Assembly: GCA_007133465.1 (NCBI GenBank)
Contig: SLMP01000009.1
Coordinates: 1 to 47,655, forward strand
Length of the DNA stretch: 47,655 bases
Direction: 5' to 3'
From: Nitriliruptoraceae bacterium
GTDB taxonomy: Bacteria > Actinomycetota > Nitriliruptoria > Nitriliruptorales > Nitriliruptoraceae
A model generated the notes under the pieces. That model was not told where the DNA came from, searched no databases, and saw nothing but the letters and a program-made list of their open reading frames with translations. Positions 8,548 to 17,393 of this stretch are shown here, one piece after another (the first letter of the stretch is position 1; each line of letters opens with the position of its first letter). The position numbers were made by a program, and so were the translations under genes.

Positions 8548-9897
8548 TCAGGGCCCGAGTGCCGCGATCACCTCGGCGTACTCGTCGTGCAGGTGGCGCA
8601 GGATGTGGTCCGGGTCGGGGGTGATCGCGGCGTCCGTGACCAGCCCGGAGAAGATCCGCCCGTTGAGGCTGACGAAGGCCGCGCTCAGGTTGAGGTGCGC
8701 GGTCATGCCGCCCCAGCCGATCGTGCCGAGCAGCTGCGACCCGCCGATGTGCAGCGGTTCGCGCGGACCCGGCACGTTGGTCAGCACGCCGGTCGAGCGG
8801 AGCTGGTTGAGCCGATGGATCCCCCGTTCGACGACCGGCGTGAACAGGGTCGTCGCGACGATCAGCAGCCGGGAGAGGACCGGGGCGGGCGAGTCCTTCA
8901 GCTCCTGGATCCGCACCTTGAGCACCTCGAGGCGCTCGGCCGGGTCGGGGTGGCGGACCGGGAGCCGGATCGGGAGCAGCCCGATGCGGTTGCCGAGATC
9001 GCGGGGCAGTGGCTGCCCGGGCCGGCGCAGGTTGACCGGGATCATCATGGCGATGTCGTCGACCAGGCGGTCCTGCTCGGCGAGGTAGCGGTGCAGCGCC
9101 CCGCTCATCACGGTCATCACGAGGTCGTTGATGGTCGCGTCGTTGGCCCGCGCCACGGCCTTGACCTCGTCGAGCGGGAACCCGTCCGGGTCCCACACCA
9201 TCAGTTTCGTGCCGTCGGGATGCCCCTGCAGCACGCTGCGTTCGACCCGTTGCGGCGCCAGCAGCCGCCCGGCCCACGTGACCAGTTCGACGCCGTCCCG
9301 TGCGAGCTCCACCACCTCGGTGGGGTGGAAGGCGAGGTGGGCGCCGCGGGTCAACAGCTCCCCGCCGGTCGCGAGCACGTTGCCTGCGAGGTCGGTCCAC
9401 GACCGATCGCTGAGGTGCACCGCGCCGGGCTCGTACTCGTCCATCAGCGTCAGCAGCAACTGCATCATCGCGAGGCCGTCGCCGATGCTGTGGTGGATCC
9501 GCACGTGCAGGGCGCAGCCGTCGCCGCGGTAGCCCTGCAGCACGCTCACGTGCCACAGGGGCCGCCGACGATCGAGCGGGGTCGTGCGCTCGTCGCTGCA
9601 CCACTCCTGCAGGGTCGCCTGGTCACCCGGGGGCGGCAGGGCGTCCTCGGAGAGGTGGTGGTCGAGGTCGAAGTGGCGGTCCTGCACCCACTTCGGCATG
9701 CGGCCGGGGATCCGCGAGGGCACGATCCTGCGCTTCAGGATCGGGTGCTGTTCGAGCAACCGTTCGCGCAGCCGCTCGCGCAGCAGGTCGACGTCGACCG
9801 GCCGGTCGTACCACATGATGCTGGAGATGGTCATCGGGTTGACCGCGTTCTCCCCGAGGTACCAGACGGCATCGCCCGGTGACATCCTGGTCGCCAT
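8548..9897 (-). CDS. Wax ester synthase/diacylglycerol acyltransferase (WS/DGAT), copy 2
   Basis: A 449-residue second WS/DGAT. The catalytic motif is HHSIGDG at 135-141, with a serine-isoleucine-glycine filling instead of the ALV of copy 1. PLWHVSVLQG, ATINDLVMTVMSGAL and NVPGPREPLHIGG are conserved. ATG at 9897 is preceded by GGGAG; longer in-frame starts lack a site and cross the divergent promoter. It is clearly a diverged paralogue and may prefer another acceptor alcohol. The family call is secure. Confidence 0.92.
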   Translation of the reverse strand: MATRMSPGDAVWYLGENAVNPMTISSIMWYDRPVDVDLLRERLRERLLEQHPILKRRIVPSRIPGRMPKWVQDRHFDLDHHLSEDALPPPGDQATLQEWCSDERTTPLDRRRPLWHVSVLQGYRGDGCALHVRIHHSIGDGLAMMQLLLTLMDEYEPGAVHLSDRSWTDLAGNVLATGGELLTRGAHLAFHPTEVVELARDGVELVTWAGRLLAPQRVERSVLQGHPDGTKLMVWDPDGFPLDEVKAVARANDATINDLVMTVMSGALHRYLAEQDRLVDDIAMMIPVNLRRPGQPLPRDLGNRIGLLPIRLPVRHPDPAERLEVLKVRIQELKDSPAPVLSRLLIVATTLFTPVVERGIHRLNQLRSTGVLTNVPGPREPLHIGGSQLLGTIGWGGMTAHLNLSAAFVSLNGRIFSGLVTDAAITPDPDHILRHLHDEYAEVIAALGP

Positions 9898-9963
9898 CGT
9901 CACTCCCGCTCTGCGCCGCGCCGCTCGGACGTTCTGGCGCGCCACCTCGCCCGGAGCGCAGCC

Positions 9964-9969
9964 TAGGCT
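9964..9969 (+). promoter_or_regulatory. Possible -10 element TAGGCT
   Basis: TAGGCT, 31 bp upstream of the thioesterase start and identical to the hexamer before the patatin gene. GGAGG follows at 9972-9976. Confidence 0.3.
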
Positions 9970-9999
9970 CTGGAGGCGAACCCGACCGACAGGGCTCGG

Positions 10000-10464
10000 A
10001 TGACCACGGCTGCGCTCCAGGACCTGTTCCTGCCCCAGAACCGCTGCTTCGGTTGCGGTCCGGCGAACCCGGACGGGCTCCACCTCAAGAGCTACGAGGA
10101 CGGTGACGACCTGGTCGCCGAGTGGGTGCCGGAGGAGCGGTTCCAGGGACCACCCGGCGTCGTCAACGGCGGCATCATGGCGGTCCCGATGGACTGCCAC
10201 GCCACGTGGGCGGCGATGCACGCCTTCAGCGCCGACCGCGGTGGCGAACCGTGCGGCGCCGTCACGGCCGGGTACGCCGTCCGACTGCTCGCGCCCACCC
10301 CGATCGGTCACCGGGTCGTGCTGCGCGCACAGGTCACGGGCCGGACCGAACGCAAGGCCAAGGTGACGGTCACCGCGGCGGTGGAGGGCAGCACGGTCGC
10401 CACCTTCGAGGGCACCTTCGTGGCGGTCGACGTCGACGCGGAGAGCGCACCGGACGGCAGCTAG
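10000..10464 (+). CDS. PaaI-family hotdog thioesterase
   Basis: A 154-residue single hotdog domain. It opens with CFGCGPANPDGLHLK, the cysteine-containing leader typical of a PaaI/YiiD-like subgroup, and VVNGGIMAVPMDCHATWAA is the hotdog catalytic loop and helix. Such proteins hydrolyse acyl-CoA thioesters. It diverges from the WS/DGAT gene, whose substrate is also acyl-CoA, so a link to acyl-CoA balance is possible but only inferred. The substrate is unknown. Confidence 0.85.
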   Translation: MTTAALQDLFLPQNRCFGCGPANPDGLHLKSYEDGDDLVAEWVPEERFQGPPGVVNGGIMAVPMDCHATWAAMHAFSADRGGEPCGAVTAGYAVRLLAPTPIGHRVVLRAQVTGRTERKAKVTVTAAVEGSTVATFEGTFVAVDVDAESAPDGS

Positions 10465-10493
10465 TCACCCCCTGCAGGCTGGCCGGGTCAACC

Positions 10494-11333
10494 TCAGCAC
10501 GCGGGCGCGGGCGTCGCCGCCTCCACGGCCGCCACCAGCCGCGCGATGGGGGTGGCGAGCCCCTGTCCGCGCGACGAACGGGCGAAGATCTGTCCGGCGA
10601 CGCGCCCGTCCCCGGTGACCAGCGGGGAACCGGACGCGCCCGGGTCGGTGGCGAGCTCCACCTGGAGGACGTCCGGGTCGACCGCCCCCACGGTCCCAGT
10701 GGTCGTGAAGGCCCGTGCGGCGGGGAAACCGACGAGACGCAGCTCCGCGCCCACGTCGACGGCGCCCCCCGGCGGCAGCGCCGTCGGGAGCCGTGCGGGA
10801 GCAGCGACCTCGAGGACGGCGACGTCGGCGTCCGCGGCGAGCCGGACCTCGGTGACCGTCTCCGGCGTCCCGCCGGTCAGGGGGCGCACCCCGGCGGTGC
10901 GCACCCGCTCGACCACGTGCCGATTGGTGACCACGACCGGCCCGTCGTCGAGCGCGAGCACGAAGGCGGTGCCGGTGACCACCGTGCCGTCGCACCGGCC
11001 GGCGCGCACGAGCAGCACGCTGTCGACCAGCGCCTGATCCACCTCGCCGGCGACGTCACGGCCGGCGGTGCGGAACCCCAGCTCGTCGACCAGCCAGCCG
11101 GAGAACGGCACGACCAGCAGCACGGCGAGCAGCAGCGCGAGCCACCGCAGCCCCCGACGGCGGGCACGGGCCGCCGCTTCCAGCTCATCGTGGTCGGTCT
11201 GCTCGGCGTCGAGGGCGTGCATCTCGTCGACGGCGGCGCGGTCGTCGCCGGGGGCCTCGTGGTCGGTGTCGGGCGACACGTGCTCGTCGTCGGAGGCGAG
11301 TTGGTCGTCCGCCGTCGGGTCGCTCTCGTCCAC
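10494..11333 (-). CDS. Membrane-anchored trypsin-like serine protease (S1/HtrA type, no PDZ)
   Basis: 279 residues: an acidic cytoplasmic N-terminus of about 55, one transmembrane segment at 62-83 (WLALLLAVLLVVPFSGWLV), then an extracytoplasmic trypsin-fold domain. The triad is His139 in TNRHVV, Asp168 or Asp170 in DADVAVLEV and Ser234 in PGASGSPL. No PDZ domain follows. The layout suits a surface quality-control or regulatory protease. The strongly acidic tail (about 20 Asp/Glu in 60 residues) is unusual but common in actinobacterial membrane proteins. Confidence 0.85.
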   Translation of the reverse strand: MDESDPTADDQLASDDEHVSPDTDHEAPGDDRAAVDEMHALDAEQTDHDELEAAARARRRGLRWLALLLAVLLVVPFSGWLVDELGFRTAGRDVAGEVDQALVDSVLLVRAGRCDGTVVTGTAFVLALDDGPVVVTNRHVVERVRTAGVRPLTGGTPETVTEVRLAADADVAVLEVAAPARLPTALPPGGAVDVGAELRLVGFPAARAFTTTGTVGAVDPDVLQVELATDPGASGSPLVTGDGRVAGQIFARSSRGQGLATPIARLVAAVEAATPAPAC

Positions 11334-11467
11334 GCGTCGGCCTCGCCGGTCGCCGGTCGGCGGTGCCGTGTCCGGCCGGGCACGTCACCCCGCCGTGACG
11401 GTACCGGCGGCGACCTCCTGCCCCGACCCAGAGCACAACGCCCCTGCCCCGTCCCCCGGCCGGGTCG

Positions 11468-11473
11468 TAGCGT
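11468..11473 (+). promoter_or_regulatory. Possible -10 element TAGCGT
   Basis: TAGCGT lies 64 bp upstream of the iron-sulfur protein gene, in the 203-bp gap between it and the divergent protease. Confidence 0.3.
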
Positions 11474-11536
11474 CGAGGCTGCCGCGCCAGGTCCGCCCCG
11501 CTGCGCGCCCCGGGCCAGCGGACACCGAGGTGACCC

Positions 11537-12838
11537 ATGGGACACACGACCGCACCCGTCTACACGACCCTGCAGCAGCGCCTCGACCGGATGCCGACGG
11601 GGGCCCCGGACCGGCCGGAGTTGCGCCGCATCCTGGAGTTGCTGTTCACCCCGGAGGAGGCCGCGCTCGCTGCCGAGATCCCGTCGCTGATCAGCGTCCA
11701 CCGGCTGGCGGACCGCCTGGGCCGTGACCGCGCCGAGCTCGACGCGACGCTGACGAGCATGGCCGCCCGCGGCCTGGTCCTCGACCTCGAGCACCGCGGG
11801 CAGCGGTGGGTGTCGCTGGCGCCCGTCGTCATCGGCTTCTTCGAGTTCACCTTCATGCGGGTCCGTGACGACGCGCCGATGGAGGAGCTCGCGCGCCTGT
11901 TCCACACCTACCTGTTCGACGATCCCGGCCACACCTTCGCGCAGGCGGTGTTCCGCGGCAGCGTGCAGATCGGCCGCTCGCTGGTCCGTGAGGAAGCGCT
12001 GCCGGACCAGCCGCCGTCGGAGGTGCTCGACTGGGAGCGGGCCACCACGATCGTCGGCGAGGCGTCGACGGTCGCCGTTGCCCTCTGTCCGTGCCGCGAG
12101 CACGCCCGGCTGCTCGGTCTCGCCTGCGACGCCCCCCTGCGGACCTGTCTGAGCCTCGGCGGCGCCGCGGAGGCACTGATCCGGGCCGACCTCGCCGAGC
12201 GCGTCAGCAACGCAGAGGGGCTCACGATCCTCGCGGAGGCGAAAGCCGCAGGGCTGGCGCAGACGGCGGACAACGTGCAGCGCGACGTCGGCTACATCTG
12301 CAACTGCTGTGGGTGCTGCTGCGGGATGATGCAGGCGATCCGCTCGGCGGGACTGCACGACGCGATCGTGCCGTCCAACTGGGTCGCCGACGCAGACCTG
12401 GGCGACTGTCGCGGCTGCCTGCACGGCTGTGTCGACGCCTGCCCGGCCGAGGCGATCGCGCGGGTCGACAGCCAGGGCCAGGGACGCCGCAAGTACTGGG
12501 CGGTCGTGGACCCGGACCGGTGCCTCGGCTGCGGGGTGTGCGTCGACGCCTGCCGGTTCGAGGTGCGGGAGATGGTCCCGCGGGCGCGGCGGTCGTTCAC
12601 CCCGGAGACCACGCTCGACCGGATGATCGCGATGGCGGTCGAGCGCGGGAAGCTCGGCGACCTGCTGCTCGACACGCTCGACGGGGCCGGTCCCGCCGCG
12701 GTCGCGCGACTGCTGCAGCACCTCGAGCGATCGTCGCTCGGCACCGCCCTGCGGGCCGTGGAACCGCTGCGGTCGGTGTTCCTCCGCAGCCTGTTGGCGG
12801 TGGTGCACGCCGGCGGCGCGCGACTGCCGGCGAGCTGA
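11537..12838 (+). CDS. 4Fe-4S binding protein with winged-helix-like N-terminus
   Basis: 433 residues. Residues 25-90 (LRRILELLFTPEEAALA, then LADRLGRDRAELDATLTSMAARGLV) read as a winged-helix unit. A cysteine-rich middle holds CPCREH and CNCCGCCCG, then two ferredoxin-like clusters CRGCLHGCVDACP and CLGCGVCVDACR. Cysteine count allows at least two 4Fe-4S clusters and perhaps a third metal site. It probably moves electrons or senses redox state; a regulator is also possible. It is followed after 27 bp by a CoA-disulfide reductase, so the two are likely one operon and partners in thiol or sulfur redox chemistry. Confidence 0.8.
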   Translation: MGHTTAPVYTTLQQRLDRMPTGAPDRPELRRILELLFTPEEAALAAEIPSLISVHRLADRLGRDRAELDATLTSMAARGLVLDLEHRGQRWVSLAPVVIGFFEFTFMRVRDDAPMEELARLFHTYLFDDPGHTFAQAVFRGSVQIGRSLVREEALPDQPPSEVLDWERATTIVGEASTVAVALCPCREHARLLGLACDAPLRTCLSLGGAAEALIRADLAERVSNAEGLTILAEAKAAGLAQTADNVQRDVGYICNCCGCCCGMMQAIRSAGLHDAIVPSNWVADADLGDCRGCLHGCVDACPAEAIARVDSQGQGRRKYWAVVDPDRCLGCGVCVDACRFEVREMVPRARRSFTPETTLDRMIAMAVERGKLGDLLLDTLDGAGPAAVARLLQHLERSSLGTALRAVEPLRSVFLRSLLAVVHAGGARLPAS

Positions 12839-12865
12839 CGGGCGAGGACGGGTCGAGGAGACGTC

Positions 12866-14617
12866 GTGAGGATCGTGGTCGTGGGCGGGGTCGCCGCCGG
12901 CATGTCGTGCGCCGCCAGAGCGCGCCGGTTGGACGAGTTCGCCGACATCGTCGTGTTCGAGCGAGCCCAGCACGTCTCGTTCGCGAACTGCGGTCTGCCG
13001 TACCACATCGGGGAGGTCATCGCCGAACGCGGTCACCTGCTGTTGCAGACGCCGGGGAGCCTGCGCGACTCGTTGGACCTCGACGTCCGCACGGGGACCG
13101 AGGTGCTCGCCATCGACCCCGACACGCACGTCGTGCGCGTGCGGGTCCTGGCCAGCGGCGAGGAGTACGACGAGCCGTACGACAAGCTGGCGCTGTGCCC
13201 GGGCGCCTCCCCCGTCGTGCCGCCGCTGCCGGGGGTCGACCTGCCCGGCATCCACGTGCTGCGCCGCATCGGTGACATGGACCGCATCAAGGCCGCGGTC
13301 GACGGCCGCAGCCCGAACGGCGAGCGATCGGTCCGGCACGCGGTCGTGATCGGGGCCGGCTACATCGGCCTCGAGATGGCGGAGAACCTGCGCCATCGCG
13401 ACCTCGATGTGGTGGTCGTCGAGATGGCGGAGCAGATCATGCCGCCGCTCGATCGCGAGCTGACCTCGACCCTGGAGGGCTACCTGCGCGCGCATGGTGT
13501 CGGGTTGCGGCTCGGCACCCGCGCGACGGCCTTCCGTGAGGGGCCTGATGGCCGGCTGCGGGTCGAACTCGAGAGCGGCGAGGTCCTCATGACCGATCTC
13601 GTGATGCTGGCCGCCGGCGTCCGCCCGAGCACGGAGCTGGCGGTGGCCGCTGGCCTCGAGCTCGGGCAACGCGGCGGGATCGCGGTCGACGAGCACCTGC
13701 GGACCAGCGACCCGGACATCTACGCCGCCGGCGACGCGATCGAGGTGGCGCACCACGTCCTGCCAGGGACGTGGTCGATCCCGCTGGCCGGACCGGCCAA
13801 CCGGCAGGGCCGTGTCGCCGCGGAGAACATCTGCGGGCGACCGACGTCTTTCGGCACGGTCCAGGGCACCGCGGTCGTCAAGGTCTTCGACATGGTCGCG
13901 GGGGGGACCGGCGCCAACCAGCGGCAACTGGAAGCGGCCGGCGTTCCCTTCGAGCGGGTCCACCTGCACCCATCCGGGCACGCCGGCTACTACCCCGGCA
14001 CGGCCAGCATGCACCTGAAACTGCTGTTCGCACCCGCCACGGGACGGCTGCTCGGGGCGGGGATCATCGGCTTCGACGGGGTCGACAAACGCCTCGACGT
14101 CCTGGCGACGGCGATCCGGGCGGGGCTGACGGTCTTCGACCTCGAGGAGCTCGAACTCGCCTACGCCCCGCCGTTCGGTTCCGCGAAGGACCCGGTGAAC
14201 ATGGCGGGCTTCCTCGGGGCCAACCTCCTGCGCGGCGACATCGGCCTCTGGTACGCGAGCGACTACCCGGCGGCGACCGACCACGCCAGGGTCATCGACG
14301 TGCGAGGTCCGGACGAGTTCGCCGCCTGGCACCTGCCGGGTGCGGAGAACGTGCCGCTACCGACGCTCCGCGAGGCGCAGGAGGGCTGGAACCGCGAGCA
14401 CCCGATCCGCCTGTACTGCGGGGTCGGCTTCCGCAGCTACCTCGCCTACCGCGCGCTCGCGCAGCGCGGCTTCACGGACGTCAAGACCCTCTCCGGCGGC
14501 ATGCTCACCTTCCGGGCCCACCACGACGTGCCGCTCGCGGCTGGTGAAGACCGTCATGCACCCGAGGTGCACTACGCCGAGCCGGTGAGCGGCGCGTCGT
14601 CCGACCCGCCCGTGTGA
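12866..14617 (+). CDS. CoA-disulfide reductase/persulfide reductase with C-terminal rhodanese domain
   Basis: 583 residues. The FAD site GGVAAGMSCAARARR (7-21), the single redox cysteine Cys42 in FANCGLPY and the NAD(P) site GAGYIGLEMAENL identify the CoADR family. From about 480 a rhodanese domain follows, with active-site Cys518 in YCGVGFRS. Such CoADR-Rhd fusions reduce CoA disulfide or CoA-persulfide/polysulfide with NAD(P)H. GTG start with GAGGAG five bases upstream. Its stop lies inside the antisense gene 14505-14981. Elemental sulfur or polysulfide metabolism is a reasonable inference, supported by the nearby group 3b hydrogenase. Confidence 0.9.
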   Translation: MRIVVVGGVAAGMSCAARARRLDEFADIVVFERAQHVSFANCGLPYHIGEVIAERGHLLLQTPGSLRDSLDLDVRTGTEVLAIDPDTHVVRVRVLASGEEYDEPYDKLALCPGASPVVPPLPGVDLPGIHVLRRIGDMDRIKAAVDGRSPNGERSVRHAVVIGAGYIGLEMAENLRHRDLDVVVVEMAEQIMPPLDRELTSTLEGYLRAHGVGLRLGTRATAFREGPDGRLRVELESGEVLMTDLVMLAAGVRPSTELAVAAGLELGQRGGIAVDEHLRTSDPDIYAAGDAIEVAHHVLPGTWSIPLAGPANRQGRVAAENICGRPTSFGTVQGTAVVKVFDMVAGGTGANQRQLEAAGVPFERVHLHPSGHAGYYPGTASMHLKLLFAPATGRLLGAGIIGFDGVDKRLDVLATAIRAGLTVFDLEELELAYAPPFGSAKDPVNMAGFLGANLLRGDIGLWYASDYPAATDHARVIDVRGPDEFAAWHLPGAENVPLPTLREAQEGWNREHPIRLYCGVGFRSYLAYRALAQRGFTDVKTLSGGMLTFRAHHDVPLAAGEDRHAPEVHYAEPVSGASSDPPV

Positions 14618-14981
14618 CGCCGGCGGCGGGCGCCCCGGCCCGCCCATGGCGCAACCACGCGTCGATCGTGGCCGTGTTGTGAGCTTGCCACGCCTCCAGT
14701 CGCGCGATCGCGCGCCGGGCCTCGGCCTGGTCGATCAGCTTGAGGGTCGCCCAGGGCAGCTCGGGGTGGCGCAGGACCTTGCGGCATGCCGGCCAGGTGA
14801 GGAAGCGGGTGGGCTCCTCGTACCGGCGACGTCGGTGATCCCACCACCGCACCGCGTAGGGATGCCCGACGATCACGAGGATGCCGACGAGGCCCCACAG
14901 CACGACCTGCGCGGGCCACGACTCGCCCGAACCCGCGGCGGGCGCGGCCAACAGGACCGCCACGGCGGGGGCGCGGCGCAT
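14505..14981 (-). CDS. Hypothetical membrane-anchored protein
   Basis: 158 residues from ATG 14981 (AGGTG upstream). Residues 1-42 hold a basic start, an Ala-rich stretch like a signal peptide (APAVAVLLAAPAAG) and a transmembrane helix VVLWGLVGILVIVGHPY. Residues 55-110 look genuinely coding (RFLTWPACRKVLRHPELPW, then a charged helix). The last 38 residues overlap the CoADR C-terminus antisense by 113 bp and are Arg/Ala rich, so the true end may differ. No family was recognised. Confidence 0.5.
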   Translation of the reverse strand: MRRAPAVAVLLAAPAAGSGESWPAQVVLWGLVGILVIVGHPYAVRWWDHRRRRYEEPTRFLTWPACRKVLRHPELPWATLKLIDQAEARRAIARLEAWQAHNTATIDAWLRHGRAGAPAAGVTRAGRTTRRSPARRSAPRVHDGLHQPRAARRGGPGR

Positions 14982-15150
14982 GACCACACCTTGCGGTCGG
15001 CCCGCTCCCCGATCCCCGGCAAGGTGCGTCGGCCCATCCGGATCGCGTTGTCATCGTGGACCTGCGGGCATCCCGGCGCAAGAGGCGACCGACAGCTGGA
15101 CGTTCGGTCCCCGGCCCTCTTCCCGGCCTCCCAGGACCCAGGACAGCGAA

Positions 15151-15172
15151 GAGCCCCGCCGAAGCGGGGCTC
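15151..15172 (-). terminator. Intrinsic terminator hairpin after the cold-shock gene
   Basis: GAGCCCCGC, CGAA loop, GCGGGGCTC: a perfect nine-base-pair stem with a four-base loop, 64 bp downstream of the cold-shock stop. On the minus strand it is followed by a short T-rich run. Confidence 0.75.
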
Positions 15173-15235
15173 CCGGTACGACCTGTCGTCCGTCAGAGGC
15201 GAACCTCCGCGAAGTTCAGGGTCGCCGCGTATCGG

Positions 15236-15439
15236 TCAGAGACCGCGCACCTGGGTCGCCTGGGGGCCCTTCTGGCCCTGGCCGACCTCGAAGCTGACGC
15301 GCTGACCATCGTCGAGGCTCTTGTAGCCCTCGGACTGGATCGCGGAGAAGTGGACGAACAGGTCCTCGCCGCCGGCGTCGGGCTGGATGAACCCGAAGCC
15401 CTTGTCGGCGTTGAACCACTTGACGGTACCTTCTGGCAT
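15236..15439 (-). CDS. Cold-shock protein, CspA family
   Basis: A 67-residue single cold-shock domain. RNP1 is KGFGFIQP at 13-20 and RNP2 is DLFVHFSAI at 26-34; [10 protein letters not shown] is diagnostic. It binds single-stranded RNA and DNA and acts as an RNA chaperone. ATG at 15439 is preceded by AGGGA. The transcript is likely monocistronic, ending at the hairpin 15151-15172. A possible -10 at 15533-15538 would give a long 5' leader, as is usual for csp genes. Confidence 0.97.
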   Translation of the reverse strand: MPEGTVKWFNADKGFGFIQPDAGGEDLFVHFSAIQSEGYKSLDDGQRVSFEVGQGQKGPQATQVRGL

Positions 15440-15532
15440 GCTGGTGTTCCCTGTCTCGTCACGCTGTCGGTCGGGTCGTCGCAGCAAGATCGCCGTGACG
15501 TGACACCCCGGCCGGACGCGTGGGGTGAGGTA

Positions 15533-15538
15533 AGGATA
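15533..15538 (-). promoter_or_regulatory. Possible cold-shock gene -10 element TATCCT
   Basis: TATCCT on the minus strand, 94 bp upstream of the cold-shock start codon, leaving an untranslated leader of roughly 85 nt. No clear -35. Confidence 0.3.
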
Positions 15539-15648
15539 GGCGCTCGTCGTGCCGCCGCGCGACCCAGTGCGGCGGGCGGACGGCCGGGGCCGCTTTTCGG
15601 CCCCCCCCTTCGCTCCCGACCCCCCGGGTCCACCTGCCCGCCGTCGGC

Positions 15649-16425
15649 CTACCGCGGGGTCTCGTCCACGTCGCGGGGGTAGGAGCTCCGGGCGGCCCGG
15701 GCGACCGCGAGGTCGATCTCCACGGTCACCGCCGGCGTCGCGTCGGTCGTGCGCGCCAGCACCTCGCCATCCGGGTCGACGACCCAGCTCCCGCCGCCGA
15801 ACGTGGCCGGACCGGCACGGCCGCTGCGGTTCGAGGTGAGGAGGTAGGCGCCGGCGGTGATCGCGTCGACACGGGCGACCGCCTCCCAGCGGTGACGGCT
15901 CCCCACCGGGGTCGCCCGCGGTGCCGCGAGCAGGCCGACCCCCGCCTGGCCGAGCGCCCGGGCGTGCTCGGGGAACCACAGCTCCGTGCACAGCAGCACG
16001 CCGACCTGCCCGAGCGGGGTCGTGACCGGGTCGAACCGCACCGGTCCCCGCTCGTACCAGGTCGCCTCGTGGAAGCCAGGCTCGTCCGGCAGGAACGTCT
16101 TGGTCCGGCTCCCGACGACCCCCTCCCCCGCCACCCACACGATGCCCTCGTTGTGCCGGTTCCCGGCCGCGACGATCGGCCGCGAGGTGACCACCACCTC
16201 GGCGCCGAGCTCCCGGAGCCGGCCCAGCCAGCGCTCGTGTGCGGTGACCGCGTCGGACCACGCCTGCGGGTCGACCTCGTCGGTGGCCGGCAGCCATGGC
16301 GCGAACGGCAGTTCTGGCAACACCGCGAGCCCGGGCCGGTGCCGGAGCGCGTGGTCGACCACCCGCTCCCACCCGGCCTCGAGCGTGCCACCGTCGGCGT
16401 CGAGCTCGCACACCATCACCCGCAT
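15649..16425 (-). CDS. Carbon-nitrogen hydrolase (nitrilase superfamily)
   Basis: 258 residues with the complete Glu-Lys-Cys triad: Glu38 in LPELPF, Lys109 in [13 protein letters not shown] and Cys146 in [11 protein letters not shown]. Length is that of a single-domain amidase such as omega-amidase or carbamoylputrescine amidase, hydrolysing a non-peptide C-N bond. Substrate loops are not specific enough to choose one. It stands between the cold-shock gene and the VOC gene, 52 bp downstream of the latter on the same strand, and could be at the end of the hydrogenase transcript. Confidence 0.87.
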   Translation of the reverse strand: MRVMVCELDADGGTLEAGWERVVDHALRHRPGLAVLPELPFAPWLPATDEVDPQAWSDAVTAHERWLGRLRELGAEVVVTSRPIVAAGNRHNEGIVWVAGEGVVGSRTKTFLPDEPGFHEATWYERGPVRFDPVTTPLGQVGVLLCTELWFPEHARALGQAGVGLLAAPRATPVGSRHRWEAVARVDAITAGAYLLTSNRSGRAGPATFGGGSWVVDPDGEVLARTTDATPAVTVEIDLAVARAARSSYPRDVDETPR

Positions 16426-16477
16426 CGCGGCCGCCTTCCACGAACGCCGGGCCGCTCGGGCCGGACCCTCGGCGACC

Positions 16478-16837
16478 TCACCCCGCCGCCTCGAGGAACT
16501 CCAGCCGGTTGCCGAAGCAGTCGTCGACGTGGAACCGTCGGAACCCGGGTAGGCGCACGTCCGGACGAGCCTCCCGGCTAGCCGCGGACAACCGCTCCGC
16601 GAGCTCGTCGAGCGCGTCCGTCAGGATCGCCGGATGCGCCTTGCGCGCCGGGTGGAACGGCTCCTCGACCCCGAGGTGGAGCTCCACCTCGCCGGCCCGG
16701 AACCACACCCCGCCGCGCGCGGCCAGCGCCGGCGGCTTGGGGACCTCGCGGAACCCGAGCACGTCCGCGTAGAACGCCCGGGCTTCGTCCTCCGCGTGAG
16801 CCGGCATCGCGAGCTGGACATGGTGGAGGGTGTACAC
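16478..16837 (-). CDS. VOC-family (glyoxalase/bleomycin-resistance fold) protein
   Basis: 119 residues with one VOC module pair: HHVQLAMPAHAEDEARAFYADVLGF at 5-29, then HLGVEEPF and FGNRLEFLEA at the end with the terminal metal-ligand Glu. GTG at 16837 follows GAGGAG by seven bases. Members include metal-dependent lyases, dioxygenases and drug-binding proteins; the reaction is not predictable. It lies 55 bp downstream of the hydrogenase maturation protease. Confidence 0.8.
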   Translation of the reverse strand: MYTLHHVQLAMPAHAEDEARAFYADVLGFREVPKPPALAARGGVWFRAGEVELHLGVEEPFHPARKAHPAILTDALDELAERLSAASREARPDVRLPGFRRFHVDDCFGNRLEFLEAAG

Positions 16838-16892
16838 GGACGGGCTCCTCGACGGCGAAGCGAGGGCGACCCTACCGACCGACCGCCCTGCG

Positions 16893-17381
16893 TCAGCCGG
16901 CGCTCTGGGACGAGCGCGTCCCCAGCGCGCGAACCTCGGCGTCCAGCGCGCAGGCAACCCGTTCGGCCGCGGCGACGACCGCCGGCGACGGCAGGTCACC
17001 GACCCCGAACCGCGCCCCTTCGATACCGACGATCGTGAGGTCGCGTGGGAGGCGCCCGAGCGCCCGCGCCAGCTGGAGGGTGGCCACCAGATCGAGGTCG
17101 TGGGTCCCGGAGGCGCGGGGGCTCGGCAGAGGCCGGTCGGCGCCGAGGACCTCGACGGACCCCGGCGGCGCACCCGTCACGATGGCATCGACGAGCACGA
17201 CGTGCGCCGCCGCGTCCCAAGCCGGCAACGTCAACAACCCGGCGGGGTCCGCGCTGAGCCGGACGATCTCGACCTCGTCGTGGTCGCCGAGTTGCTCGCG
17301 CAGCCGCTCCGCGACCAGCCAACCGGCAGCGTCGTCGCCCCGGTCGGGGTGCCCGACCCCGACCACCAGCACGTCCGTCAT
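16893..17381 (-). CDS. NiFe-hydrogenase maturation endopeptidase
   Basis: 162 residues of the HyaD/HybD/HycI family, which binds nickel in the precursor large subunit and removes its C-terminal tail. Opening VVGVGHPDRGDDAAG and metal ligands Asp in LVDAI and His in GTHDL are present; GDD replaces GDE at the first ligand, as is common for group 3 proteases. It lies 12 bp after the alpha subunit, which still carries a nine-residue tail beyond the final His, consistent with this protease acting on it. Confidence 0.9.
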   Translation of the reverse strand: MTDVLVVGVGHPDRGDDAAGWLVAERLREQLGDHDEVEIVRLSADPAGLLTLPAWDAAAHVVLVDAIVTGAPPGSVEVLGADRPLPSPRASGTHDLDLVATLQLARALGRLPRDLTIVGIEGARFGVGDLPSPAVVAAAERVACALDAEVRALGTRSSQSAG

Positions 17382-17393
17382 GGCCAGCTCCGA

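Noticed and set aside
10877-14332. An 1151-codon minus-strand open frame
   Set aside because: Arg/Pro-rich composition opposite the iron-sulfur and CoADR genes; a by-product of high GC.
16893-17381. GDD in place of GDE in the maturation protease as a lost ligand
   Set aside because: Asp at this place is usual in many group 3 hydrogenase proteases, so activity is expected.
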